Positions 45,454 through 57,256 of a stretch of 64,000 bases of DNA are shown one piece after another. The stretch spans positions 19,902,001 to 19,966,000 of the forward strand of contig CM075103.1 in the NCBI GenBank assembly GCA_037576195.1, read 5' to 3'. The notes under the pieces are model-generated. The model was not told the origin of the DNA, did not search any database, and was given only the letters and a program-made list of their open reading frames with translations. The position numbers and the translations under genes were made by a program. The first letter of the stretch is position 1. The number at the start of each line of letters is the position of its first letter. This stretch comes from Phytoseiulus persimilis. Lineage: Eukaryota > Arthropoda > Arachnida > Mesostigmata > Phytoseiidae.

Positions 45454-47270
45454 CTTGAGCTTTGATCTCTTGGGAGCTAGTCCTGCTTTGATGTTGAGTT
45501 GCCACTCGAGTTGGTTCGGGGATGACCAATCGCTGCGACGACATGCCATTCCATCGCTCTGCAAACTCCAGACACGCGATGTGAGTCAAAAACAGTGAAT
45601 TTCCTCGAATGTCGAGACGCTAGCGTTGAGCTGCGGGGTTTCCCACGGCGTCGACAGAGTTCAGGTCAAACGCGCCGCTCTCTGATATAGCTCCGCCTTC
45701 CTCTGGTATCCTCCAGCAGTCTGATGCTCGTGCATCCTAGGAAACGGAATTCAGGTCGATGCCGACGAACGAGTCGATCCGGCCAACGAATCCACTTGAT
45801 CGTTCCACACCGTGACTCGCCCGTTCCACCTGGAATTGGTTTGCAAGTCGAAAATTCGCGGAAAATAGTTCCCGGTGGTTGTCTCCCGCACTTCCCGCTG
45901 GCGACTCGGCTTGGCGGGACGTACCCGTTCGATCGCAGAACACGATCGACTCGAACTGAGAATCCTCCGCCGGAATAGGGTTCTAGAGAAGACCTCCAAG
46001 ATCGAGACATCACCGAGGCTCGGAGTTGTTCGGCACCTAGTGTCGATTCATGTGAATCGCTTCATTCGGTTCCGATCCGATTTCTTGGGGGGCTCGGGTA
46101 TGTCTCGAGAGAGTTCGACTTCAGGAGAGTCGGTTCTGTGTATAGGGATATCTCCCTGGGATCTGGACGGTCGTTTGATAGATAGTTCAAGGGAGTTCTG
46201 GAAATGCTCAAGGGGAGGTTGCCATACCGTGTATTATCAATTATATCCCTAGCGCTTCTGCCACATCATCGGTGTCGTTGGCGTGATTCCGTCTTAGTGT
46301 TGGAAGACAGCCCTGTGGACCTCTGCGCCTTGGGGACCTAATCTCTTCTTTCCGCAGCTCGACCTTCAAGTTTCGAGGAGTTTTCATCGGAAATTTCTTT
46401 GGGGGACCTCTGTCCAAGAGGAGTGAAGTGTCAAGTGTAAGATGGATTGTCCTTCTTTAGATGACTCTCGTATACCTTCTCGATTTGAATTCTACTCCGA
46501 GTTGATTTTGTGGGCTCACCTCAGGGGTCGATGCAACGAGGGGGGCTATGTTCTTTCGTAGTCATGCTCTCCATGGTTCCTGCCATACATCGTAGATCGA
46601 GTCCGTTCATGAAACGTTGGTCGTGTTTTCCAAACTGTGTTTCCAATTTTCCTAGGAGAGTTTTCCTTACTCGAGAGTTATGTGTGTCGCCTTGTGATGT
46701 GGCGTTCGTCCTGGTCTCTTGTTTGCTATGTTGCTCCAATCCTAATTTTCCGGGAGATGAACGCAAACAGCATATCATTTGTGATGGTGCCAATATCGCT
46801 TGCTTCGTTGATGGGAGTCTCAACTTGGCCGCTCGACTCGCTGTCTATGAGGTCGCCAAAATATCTGCCGTTCCTCTCCAAAACTATCCTTTAGCCGTCC
46901 ACTATGGCAATGAAGTTGATGATTTCGTTCTTGCTGCTTAGTTTTATTGCGTCTGATTTGGTGGGAGAGAGTCCTAGCTTGCAATCTCCGCCGTTGACAG
47001 CTAGATCGTCTGTTCCTACTCCTCTCTTACAGGTTCATGATGAAGACAGCCTCGTATGCTATGTTTCGAAGGCTGGGGTCGACCAGGATCCTTCTTTGAT
47101 GCCTCCTGACGTATCGGACGTGAAATTCCCGCAGGTGATTCCTCTGACGTATGAATTGCTGAACGGAATCTCCTTCAGGCATGCTGAGATCTCGAAGGAG
47201 CTGAGGCTGCTTTTCATGAGAATCCTACTGACTACATTGAATGAGTTCCTGACGTACAGTAGGATCATTG
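45454..47270. other. No supported gene; T-rich coding-like stretch on the plus strand
   Basis: Between about 46700 and 47270 the plus strand becomes T-rich compared with its neighbours. It contains frames such as RKQHIICDGANIACFVDG and KFPQVIPLTYELLNG. These could be decayed exons or a fragment of another element into which the adjacent LINE inserted. Nothing else is recognisable. Confidence 0.3.
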
Positions 47271-47277
47271 GACATGG

Positions 47278-48604
47278 TTGGGTACTGATTTCGTTACGCT
47301 GTCGAACCAACTGACCCTACACTGCCTGCCGAAGATCTCCCAGCACCAACATGGCTTCCTTTCGCATCGATCCTGCGAACAAGCGTTCCAAGTCCTCATC
47401 GAATACACGGACTCAAACAAAGACCCCACCTTCGCAGTGTTCGTCGACTTCAAGGCCGCATTCGACAATGTTAGCAGAAGGAGACTTTTACAGACCGCAG
47501 CAGAGAAATTCGACATCAAAGGGAAGACCCTCACCATCCTGAGCTCGATACTCCAACCGAACGAACTCATCATCGACAACGGAGCCGACCTCAGCAATCC
47601 GGTGATCCAATACAAACGCGTCGCGCAGGGCGACTCAATATCCCCCCTGCTCTTCGTGCTCTTCATCAATAGCCTGCTCGCTAGACACGAACGGAGAAAA
47701 TTCCTCGTGTAAATGTATGCCGATGATCTTGTCATCGCCTCAGACAACGTAGATGAGTTGCAGAAAGCACTGTCAGCTCTCTCAATCTGGTGCGATGAAA
47801 ACGAAATGGTCATCAACACAGGAAAGACCAAAGCCCTGAAACTCCGCAAAGCAGGAGCCACCGGGAAAACAAGGCTGTATATAAACAGAACCCCGATAGA
47901 ATTCGTCCAGAGCTTCGAATACCTCGGGATCACGATGCAACCGGCACTCGGATTCGGTGACCATGTAGACCAACTCCTCACACGAACCGCAACGACGATC
48001 GTATGCCTCGGAAACCTACAAAAACTTCCCCTGACCACTGCCTTGAAATGGAACTGGATGGATTGGACTGCATCTGCACCAAACTCGCCAAAAGCAGTCT
48101 TAAAAACCTTGACAGATGCAAACTCCTGTTCCTCAAATCAACCCTTGGAGTGAGCAAGCACACATCGAACACCTTCTCCCTAGCACTGACGAAGGAGAAG
48201 ACCCTATGTGAAAGTCTGAAAGAGCTGGGATACAGCTTCAGCGAATCCGCGTGGAGGGAATACACGGAAGATCTCGAACGCAAAAGAGCCGAGTTCGACA
48301 TAGACGAGGTCACCGAGGGACCAGCGTTCCGCGGAGAAGTGTGGAAACTCGCGAATAGGAAAAACCGAGCTTTCATATGCCGAACTACTTACCATGGCTT
48401 CCATCACGAAATCTGTAAAAAAGAGGACTTTTACGTGGAACGCAATGAGCTATGTATCTGTAAATACTGCGGCGAAAACAGAATCACCCGCTATCACATC
48501 CTGAAATGCACATACTTTGAGAACAGAGCGATCAGCGAGATCGCTAAAGAGTGACTATGAACTGCGGAAAATCCGCCAATGAATCGCTATTATTATTATT
48601 ATTT
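47278..48604 (+). mobile_element. LINE reverse transcriptase, broken copy with (ATT)n tail
   Basis: Non-LTR reverse transcriptase fragment with the polymerase motifs in order: FVDFKAAFDNV (domain A), AQGDSISPLLFVLFINSL (domain B), MYADDLVIAS (domain C with the catalytic aspartates), and FEYLGITM. A TAA stop at 47710-47712 lies directly before MYADD, and a frameshift near 48040 moves the C-terminal part to another frame. That part runs to 48554 and ends in a CCHC motif (CKYCGENRITRYHILKC). The 5' portion (endonuclease, ORF1) is missing, and the 3' end is an ATT triplet run at 48589-48604, as in I/Loner-type LINEs. It is a dead copy. Confidence 0.85.
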
Positions 48605-48754
48605 CGTCGGGCCGTGGGCGTATGGTAAGCTCTCCCTGGCTCATAACTGGAATCTCTGATGCTTCTTTCAGAGTTTGCGGAACCTGTTTTCCTGAGAAGC
48701 ATTCATGAGGAAGAAGTGGATCTACGGGCATTCATCATAAATCGTCGGATGATA

Positions 48755-50226
48755 TTAGGTGGGATCCCGCCCGGGCTCGGCGTCTCGTAGATATAAACTT
48801 GAGATGCTGATGAGGACCCATGGGTTTGGGTGTTTTTGAAATAGCGCTTTGAGTGCGTCCATTGTGAGCTTTTCAGGAAGCTTTGTTTCGGGTGGCCAGT
48901 GTTTGTCAGTGATAGAAAGATACGCCCGGTTACAGTGGTCTTCGACAATTTCGTCCGGATCATCGGAATCGATTTCAGCTGCAGTGACAGGCCAATCCCC
49001 TCAAATAACGTTTCTGGGTTCCACTCGAAGTTGGCTCGAGCATGGGAACCATGATCAGCTAAAGCAGGGCCTTCCATCCGAAATCGCACGTAACCCACTC
49101 ACGGGGCCTCAGATCGAGCCCTGATCCATTCGATGACCGGAAGTTGCAGAACGAGGCCGTTGTGAGTGATCCGTGGGTTCAGTATGGCCATATCTGAACC
49201 AGGAACGAAGGAGCCTGGAGGCACCGTGCTCCCCGGAAAAATCGCCGAGACTGAGAAACGGGTCATTTGATCCAGCGCCGGGAAGCACTGACCTAGAGTC
49301 TGACGAGAACTACACATACTGCTCTCCGCTTGACTCGAGGATACTCTCGGGGAACGAGAGGTTTTTCGGGGCTCCATCGCTTTTTGCAATGAGCACCAGG
49401 AGGCTCAGGAATCGTTCTCGAGTCGGACGTTTTGACAAACACGCCGAATCCCGCATGCAATATAACGAGGCTTGAAACTTGACGGGGAACGCGATCAATT
49501 TTTCTTCTCTTTCTGCCACCCGCACAAAACTCTGTCGTTCCGATAATGTTCCAACCGATACGAACGGAGAACTCGATGGAGAGCTTGTACAAGATCTCTT
49601 CTGAAATCGCAACTGAGGAGAGGAGATGATGCCGAACTCGACAGAATCAATCGTCATGACCTGCTTGTACCAGTGTTCGGTAGGGTTTTCTTGCAGGTGA
49701 CCAGATTCAACCGAAATGGAACCTGCTCCATAAAGACAGCAAGAGAGACATAAGTCAGTTTCGGGGCGAGACCGAGCCCTCTTATTGGAGACTCTATACA
49801 GTCGAGCTTGCGACAGCCTATATTTTCCTCCAGGGGTACCCGGTTTTCCGGTGGGGCGTCTCCGGTGGAGGGGATTCTTCCGGGAAAAGGCGTACTATCA
49901 AAAATCGGTGAATGCTGCCTGACGCATGCGCGGCACGAATCCACGGAGCCTCAGAAATTCACAAACTCCGTTTCCGTCTCCAGGAGGAACCCTCCCGTAT
50001 TCGTCGCAGGATGAGATGAGTCATAGACACGAGCATGCCCGAAAGTGGAATTAAGGTGTAGCGACAAGTACTTCGTGAAGTCCAGAAACTGTGTGGAGCC
50101 GAACCGAGTCGGAGTCTCATACGGTCGCGGACGAGGGTCCAGGTTGGGAGATCGGCCGATGTCATGATTAATGCTCAGCTGGACCTCGAGCTGGAGATCG
50201 ATAAGAGGGTTAATCAGGGGTCTCAA
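48755..50226 (-). CDS. Unidentified multi-exon gene, partial model
   Basis: Three protein-like segments occur on the minus strand in order. The first is 49957-50226 (LEVQLSINHDIGRSPNLD...FLDFTKYLSLHLNSTFGHAR). The second is about 49099-49330 (DQMTRFSVSAIFPGSTVPPG...GLVLQLPVIEWIRARSEAP, ending at a GTGAGT donor). The third is 48755-48978 after a CACTGCAG acceptor (EIDSDDPDEIVEDHCNRAYL...MDALKALFQKHPNPWVLIS, stop TAA). Further fragments near 49540-49870 (KLSIEFSVRIGWNIIGTTEF, LTYVSLAVFMEQVPFRLNL) may be additional exons. I could not join them in agreeing phase, and I do not recognise the family. Confidence 0.35.
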
Positions 50227-50927
50227 CTTGCGAAGGATGTGGGAGCTGGATCAGGGAAATGATAGATTGATCAGGAAAGCAGCTAAACCATTGCTGGAGA
50301 ATAGTTCGGCTGCTGCAAAACGGTTCCGGAGGCCGACTGATTCCATGCCCTGATCCTCACGCGAGAAACCAGTCGAAAACTTCAGTCAAATGAGTGGGAG
50401 GCTCGGCTCCTGACCTTCAAGTGGGTTCGCTCCAACGTCAACACATCCTCTCCTATCCATGACCCGCTGCTGAGGAGATTACTCCGATATCCGGTCCATG
50501 CCGATTGTCAAACCCAACGATAACTCTTCCGGAGTCCACCTCCGTTTTCGGCACGACCAATCGTCAGTCGTGTTCATGAATCGTTGAAGCGTGTTCGGAC
50601 CCGAAGGATTGAATGGCAATCAATATCCACAACCGCTTATGGGATCATGACACGTTCGTCAGTGGGACCCGTGGTTTCCCCGTGTGAACGATCGGTCGTG
50701 ATGTAGTGGAAATCCGCATAATTCACCGCGGTTAACAGCCTGCAGGTAGGAGTCCCCTCAAGATGGACGAAAGAGCTAGGCAGCCAATCTGAAGCCATTG
50801 CTGAATATCGACCGAGCGAGACTACCACGTAGAGGCTGACGGGAAAACGGATCAGATAATCTCCACATTATTCTCACCCGAGATTCTCAAACATGTTGAA
50901 CAGGTTCGAACGGCCAGAAAATCAAAG

Positions 50928-50933
50928 TTTTAT
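50928..50933 (-). promoter_or_regulatory. Possible polyadenylation signal
   Basis: AATAAA on the minus strand, about 300 bases downstream of the stop at 51230 of the hypothetical gene that follows in this list. Confidence 0.35.
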
Positions 50934-51229
50934 TCCAAAGACGAAACGAGAATCATAGTTCGACTCCGGAGATTGAACCATGCGAGAAAGAAAATACTCG
51001 GCGAAACGTGTGCTCTACCCACAGGTGCTCATTTAAAAGGATGAAAACGAGAAGACATTCATTTCGTGTTGCAAAACATCGTTTCTGTCCGTATTCGAAG
51101 ACTCCTCGGGACGGGAAGAGGAGGACCATTTTATTTAAAGCTGTTAAAGCTGACGGATGCCGACATGGAGCTCGAATGATGGGAAACGTGGGAAGATTAT
51201 CCGGATCGGAGCGTTCGAGCGAGGGAGAA

Positions 51230-52250
51230 TCATCGCTCTTTTTGGCTCCCGTCCAAATCGTCCTGATCCACAGCTTCAGATGTTTCTCTGATTGGTCCTC
51301 TGGCCCTGAGTTTCTCGTTGTACTTCTCAAGCTTCCGGTTGCGTTTGCTGACCCTCCATCTGGGTCGTTTTGCGAAAGTATTCGTGGGGGGCGCGCCTGG
51401 AAAGAGGTACTTCAGTGGTGTGATTAACGACCGGTTGACATCAGCAGCAGGCACTCGAAAATTGGGACACGCGAACCTTGAAGCCTGTCGCCTGTCGGAA
51501 TTCTGTTCTCAACTTGAGGCGGATCGACTTCGTTCCCGACGGCCTTCGACGCGGGAGCTATCCCTGGAGCAAATGAAACGGGATCATGTTTCTCTCACCG
51601 GTAGATTGGAGTGAGCTACATGATCTGGATCTTACTTGGAGGGACCTTCCCGTTGTTGTGGTTTTTCTCTGCATTGTTGGTCGGGCTGTAGCTCCTCTCT
51701 AAGTTGTTGTTCGGGCTGTAGTTACTTTCTGAATTGTTGTACGGGCTGTTATTCCTCTCTGAAATATTTTTCAGGGGCTCTGACCTCTTGACCACGTCTG
51801 TCCCATTCGCGGCTCCTGTTGTGGTGATTTCGCACTCAGCCGCTGAAAGAAAACTGATTTCTTGGGAACAGAGGAAAATTTCAGGCGTCCGACTGGAAAA
51901 TCCTCTCGGAGAACTCACACACTGAGCCGTACTGGCTCATGATTGCGCCGAGAATCAGGGGCAATAGGTTGGTCATGTTGTCGCAGATCGGGAGCGCCTT
52001 CGGCCCAGAGATATGAGCGTTGACTGCCACCGATGACGAGAGCGAACTATCGTAGCGACTGCGTGGTCTTATTGGAGAAGGTGTTGCTCGTTACGCCAAC
52101 CTCCTCTCACTATGAGCAGGTTAGAAGCGTAGCGCAGACTTGAGAGGTACGAGAAGGAATATTCAAAGGTTTCTGATGAGCCAGCTTGGCGAACAGGTTG
52201 ATGGTTGGAGACAAGAGTTGCTCAGCCCCCCAGCCCTGGTCAGACATATC
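51230..52250 (-). CDS. Hypothetical protein, four phased 3' exons, Asn/Ser repeats
   Basis: Exons 52140-52250, 51919-51997, 51636-51842 and 51230-51396 join without phase conflict to about 187 residues; the 5' end is not found. The first part reads WGAEQLLSPTINLFAKLAHQ, then NLLPLILGAIMSQYGSV. The middle contains three imperfect copies of an Asn/Ser/Tyr motif (SPYNNSESNYSPNNN, SYSPTNNAEKNHNN). The end is highly basic and then acidic (KRPRWRVSKRNRKLEKYNEK, EAVDQDDLDGSQKER). Disordered, charged ends suggest a nuclear or RNA-associated protein, but this is only compositional inference. Confidence 0.45.
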
Positions 52251-53738
52251 CTGTAGTGGAATTGAGCTAGCGATCATTTGTTCGCTGATGTATGTCGTCA
52301 TTCCTTATCGAATTTTCTGGGAACTCAGATCGGGGAAGAGAACGCGGAGAGCGCTGGGAAACATCTCGAAATTATAAAATGCGCGATTCCCGTCACGATT
52401 TTCGCCATGTCAGATCGCTCCCCCACAAATAATCGCAGCAGCAGGGCGAAACGTTCGTTGTTCGTTGAACATGTCCGCTGGGACGGACGACGGTTTTGAG
52501 AATCGTCACGAAGATATCTCCATCCGGGGTTCTCCCTGGATACGACGATAGTTCAGCTCGCTCGAACTCGCATATCGAACTCCGCGTCCACCGCTCTCGT
52601 GCCCTCTCCGTATATTTCGATGCGGACCCTTGACCCTGGGTCACCCGCTGAAGGGACCGCTGGTTTCCAGCAACCGGTGCACGACTCGTCTCCGCTTTAA
52701 GTGTCATGTGATTATTCTCTTGTTTCCCGAGAGAATAGGTTAACACAAGATATGTTTATGATCCGTCTATGCATAGTGGTGAATCACGAGTTTTCATCTC
52801 GTTTCTTACGTGAGGTTAGTATACTAGAGAGGAAAAAGTGTCACGAATGGCTATTAGCGAAATTAACAAAAAAGTATGAGAATATCCACAACGACATGGT
52901 TACTCCGTCAGTCCTGGACATATCGCATTGAACTTCCTCATTTGCGATGGTGAGCTCATTGTGAATGATCTTGGATCGGAGCATGAAAAAGAAAATTCGG
53001 TCTGTTCCCTTCGATTTCGTCGTTTTCGAGACACTCGAGCGGTGTTCCCTGGATTCCTGCATCGGAGTCAATGAGAAGAAACGAATTCTGGTCATTCTCC
53101 TTTCGATGCTCACGACGCGAGACTTACTCGTCCTGCACTCTATGCGGATCAATGTTTGTTCTTGAAATACTCTGAACATGAAATGTTCAGCCACGAATCA
53201 TCCTGCTCTTGTGAAGTCTCGCCCCACCACTATCATGAATCTTCGCTCGTGATAGTAGCGATCAGGAAGTTTCTGGTGTGGAGTCGGGACTCAGAGCTGG
53301 TCAGAAAGCATTTCCCGCACGAACCATCGAGACTCTTGTTGTTCGTCACTGTTGTTTGGTCACCGATAAACGTGCGGCGCAGACCATCCTGTTGACGAAA
53401 GGTGGGTTGACGGAGTTCCACAAGTTCGTGGAGCTCCATCTGTGCTCAACGGAATGACGGAGTAGTGAATGAGAGGAGGAGACCAACAAGTGCTCCAGAA
53501 GTGGCTTTCCGGTCAGTCAGAGGAAATCCTCGAGTGGAAAAGGGGTTCATGGTCAATAATGTGGGTCGTTCACGTTCGCTTTAAGGACGGACGGCACCTT
53601 GTGTCGCGTAATGGGCTCCGCGAGGATCGGTGCTCTGGAACTCCTCTTGAGGACCTGAACTACGAAGAACAGCATATCTCGGCTCCCTGGCTCCGTGTCG
53701 AGTTTCTTTACAGTGTCGCGGTTTGCCGACTTCGACAG
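52251..53738. other. No supported gene
   Basis: Upstream exons of the hypothetical minus-strand gene should lie here, but I cannot place them. A short local palindrome, CACTATCATGAATC...CGTGATAGTAGC, lies near 53226-53262. Confidence 0.35.
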
Positions 53739-54509
53739 CTTTGACAGCTCATAACTCCGCCCCCACAAGTCGCAGAAAGATGATGAAATTCTCAAAATAC
53801 GCAGAATTCAGTCAGCTTTCAGACGCTGCCTCTTGAATTTCTGCCGCATGAATTTCTCATTCAATTAACGGCCTGCAAACACCGACGGCCGTACTGAAAG
53901 GGTCAAAAATCGAAAAACCGCGATTTCCCGATTCCAGCGAAACGAAGATCATGACCCCCTGTTTTCATATGATCCAATTGCAGCCAGCGAAACTGAAGTT
54001 TGTGATTCCGACTCGCAATTCGAAGCTGTGGGTGGCGAGCCAGAAATTGGATCAGATGACATGTTTTCGAAGCTTTTGCCCGGCTATGGAATGTGCTATG
54101 CGACATCTCGAATTGGCTCGTTTTTGGGTGAAGAGGGAGCATTTTTTGAGAAGGCCTATATTGTTCCCATTCACTCAACATAGACCGAGAGTGAAATCCG
54201 AGGCTGAGAATCGAAACTTCAGAGGCCGATATCTCAGCTTGGCAGCGGCCGAATCGCTCAATTCCTTTTCCGAAACAGCTTGATTTCCGACGAACTTCAT
54301 GATTCCGAAGGGAAAGCAGGGGGTCATAATCTTAGTTCCGCTGGAATCGAGAAAACGCAATCTTATGATTTTCGACTTTTCACCAAAACCGTCGGCATTG
54401 GCAGGCCGTTTGTCAGAATCGACATTTGAGAGCTGACTGAGTTACGCGTGTTTTGAGTGTTTTATCATCTTTCAGCGACCCCTGGAAGCGGAGTTATGAG
54501 CTGTCAAAG
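53739..54509. mobile_element. Fold-back element with about 200-bp inverted arms
   Basis: The left arm (53739-53965) reads CTTTGACAGCTCATAACTCC...AACGGCCTGC...GATTCCAGCG...ATGACCCCCT. The reverse complement of 54312-54509 follows the same order word for word, diverged and with one indel of about 30 bases. A spacer of about 345 bases separates the arms. The spacer carries no transposase, so this is a non-autonomous terminal-inverted-repeat or fold-back transposon. Ends are defined by loss of similarity outside CTTTGACAGC. I could not see a convincing target-site duplication. Confidence 0.75.
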
Positions 54510-55277
54510 TTCAGCGCAGAACTTCTGCAGGCACCCCGTACTCAAGTTCGCGTTCTCCGTAACATCGGGAAGATACTCGAGAGAGGGACACCTTCTCGGG
54601 ATTCTCTGGATCTCTCGATGAGACAAGGACATGTCCGGTGAATTGGAAGGCTTCCGCAAAGATCAAAGATGCGTCTTCACAGATAAATAATCGCAGCATT
54701 CACTTCTGCGTCAATGTCATGGAGTTCCACCGAGTTCTGTTGCAATCTCTAGAGGAGAAAAGAGATAATTTATTCTGAACCCGTTTTCAGGATGATGCGG
54801 TTTTTCGCGACTCTTCTCTCGACAACCCTTCTTGAGTGCGCTTTGTCCACTGGGCTCTGCATCAAAACTCTGCTACGACTCCGATTCAGTGCAGTGGGCT
54901 GACGTGACCCCGCCAGGCCTGAACTTCAGTGGGAGCTGTTAGAAGCTTGACTCACACAAAATCCAAGTCGTAAAACTCAGTCTCTGATGGTTACTGAGTT
55001 TCAGCGCTCAGATAGCATTTCTGCTCTTTTTGATGGCTCTCGGTCGTCGAGTTCCGTCCTGGATCTGATTCCCCCAGGATCGCCACTCCGATCCCGTACA
55101 TTTTCACTTTCAGATGTGACTCGGACGCGATCGAGGATCCACCAGCTGAGCTCGTTTTCCCTTCTGATCTGAGCTCGTTTGCGGAGGCGGATCACAGTAG
55201 GCGCTGGGGAGGCTCGTCGGAATGAGTTCACCCTCCCTAAGAAATCACAGCGCAGTCCGCCGCATTAAAACGTCTGA

Positions 55278-55535
55278 TTACTCCTCCGAGATGGTCAGCA
55301 TCAAGCGGGCTCGCCCGTAGAATTCATCACGCTGATTTTCTAAGTGCGGCGCCACAAAGCTCCCGGTGGAATGCGTTAGACCACCTGCCTCTGGGTTTAA
55401 AGCGATTCCAAAAACGTTTTCGTAAAAATGGTTTCGCCGCGCCATCGTCGGATATCCGTCGTGGCTGATTCCTAAAACGACACGGGAGGAGAAAAGGATG
55501 ACGGCAATAAATCTAGTGCAGTTGCGTCGATTCAT
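55278..55535 (-). CDS. Possible small secreted protein
   Basis: 85 residues starting MNRRNCTRFIAVILFSSRVV, which could be a signal peptide, then a hydrophilic mature part (ARRNHFYENVFGIALNPEAG, ENQRDEFYGRARLML). The frame is open further upstream, so the start is arbitrary. There is no AATAAA nearby, and an antisense frame is also open, so support is weak. Confidence 0.25.
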   Translation of the reverse strand: MNRRNCTRFIAVILFSSRVVLGISHDGYPTMARRNHFYENVFGIALNPEAGGLTHSTGSFVAPHLENQRDEFYGRARLMLTISEE

Positions 55536-56386
55536 TTGGCTCGGAGCGCTCCAAGTGCTCGGAAGCGTGCACGCAGGCACATTGCGGCGGGCTTCCTGGA
55601 CGCCTGTAAGACGGCTCGAAGAAATCGCAACGCTCAGAAACATTGAGCTCGAGAGACTTCTCATCGTTGACGCCTCTTGATTCCTCCCGAAGATCTCCTT
55701 CACTTCACGAGCGTCATTCCTGCTCGCAGAGACAGAGTTTCGGCGACGCCTCCCTGAGAAACATCCCTCTAACTCTGTGCGCCCATGGTTCCTGAATGCG
55801 CTGACGGCCCCGCAGTTCATAGTGTCGAAGATTCCGTGCACTTAAACCGCACTTCCGTGCGCGAAATATTACAACACATAGCAGTCTTATCAGCAGCGAG
55901 CGAATTCCTTGATTTCGATCCGCTTGGCGACCTCTCTCAGAACATTTGCCACTGATGCATTGTTCACCTCTTACACCACGCTGATAGAGATTCCCCGCTC
56001 ACCAAACAATCCAGGCATGGAGTCCCCATCGTTCAGTGGTTTTCCAGAAGAGAGATTTTCTCCTGTAATAAGAGAAACGCCGTGATTTCGTGGCAAGAAC
56101 GAATACTAGACGACAGCATCAAGAAATGCTTCGAATCGAAGCCGTCACCGTTCCAGCTAGAGACGATCGTTCCTCCCCATTTCCAGTTTCTTCATGGGAG
56201 GGCCCTCGATGCCAGCGTCTGTATTCGCTATAGATTCAATACTTCGTCGATTCATTTCAAACTCTCGCTCTCCCCGATAGTCACTCGTTCGCCAGGCGTT
56301 GTAAGTCTTCACTTCCATCATACCGCCGTCAATAACATCCTCCACGTTGCTGATCATAGCGGGTGTTACACCGCGCTGGTCCTCAG

Positions 56387-57256
56387 AAGGGGGGTATACT
56401 CGCGCTCCTGGAAACGTTCTCCTACACGATCTGGATCTTGTTCCTCTTGAACGTTTCCCTCCTCAGTGTCCTCCGGAGAGGAGCGGGAGGAGCTCGAGTT
56501 CCGGAAACGTTCCTCAGCGTACTCTTCAACTTTGTGGGATCGACTCCGATATCACTAGAAAGCGACAGAAGGTCGGTTTTCATCGTTTCGTTGCTCTCGC
56601 TCACCATGAACTTCTTCCTCGGAAAATTCTTCACCAATAGACATCATATTCCGTAGTACGGAGTACGGCAATTGAATTTCCGTACTGGCCCAGTACGGCA
56701 ATTCGTTTCCCGTACCAGGGCGGCGAAATGAATTTCCGTACCATGAAGTTGTTGTTCGCCAGGATGCCTTTGCAGAAAATTCGGTATCGTGACATGCAGT
56801 CAGAACTTTGGCCGAAGGAGGAGTTCTACAATAACTGGGAGGAGGCTGACGGGCTGTTTCTCAACTTCGTTCCGCTCTCGATCAAGCGCTCCTCGAACAA
56901 GATTGGATTCACGAGTGTTATCGTCCGATCGTCGACTCAGAAGAGCGACGATTTCGTCAGGATTCGAGAGCATGCGTTGATCACGATGAAAAATTTCGGG
57001 GTACGCAGAGCGGATTTCACGCCTTCGCCTGCTAGCAACAAGCGTCGAGGATTCGTGGTTGGAATCACGGCTGCAAAGGATTCATTCGGTTTCGGTTTCC
57101 GAATCTGGTGTGCTGCTCAAAGATTACTCAGGAGGATCTTTCAACTTGGAGCGTTTCGTGGCGATCCTACCGTTATCGGCGTTGTGCTTTGTGATTTCTT
57201 CAGTTTTCTTAGTTTTCGAGAGTTTGAAAGTGGTCGAATTTCGATGGGGGATTTGA
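56387..57256 (+). CDS. Ionotropic-receptor-like ligand-gated channel, 3' exons
   Basis: Membrane channel of the ionotropic glutamate receptor/IR family. Exon 56387-56652 encodes the pore region: LETFSYTIWILFLLNVSLLS (first membrane segment), a pore-loop-like stretch, then STPISLESDRRSVFIVSLLS (third segment). Exon 56887-57000 and exon 57036-57256 join in phase and give part of ligand-binding lobe 2 and the end: SVEDSWLESRLQRIHSVSVS, then FVAILPLSALCFVISSVFLV (last membrane segment), stop TGA. That C-terminal layout is typical of IRs. The junction from the pore exon to 56887 does not match in phase, so one exon or a break lies between. Upstream lobe-1 exons were not identified. In arthropods such receptors serve chemosensation; that is inference. 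Confidence 0.6.
56653..56750. repeat. Imperfect repeats of a TTTCCGTACC...AGTACGGCAATT word
   Basis: About three alternating copies of CCGTAC and GTACGGCAATT occur directly after the pore exon of the receptor gene, forming small inverted and direct repeats. They occupy the expected intron, or they interrupt the gene. Confidence 0.5.

Noticed and set aside
55498..55680. Plus-strand 60-codon frame with a hydrophobic start
   Set aside because: Overlaps the antisense small secreted candidate and has no splice, promoter or polyadenylation support; at most one of the two is real.
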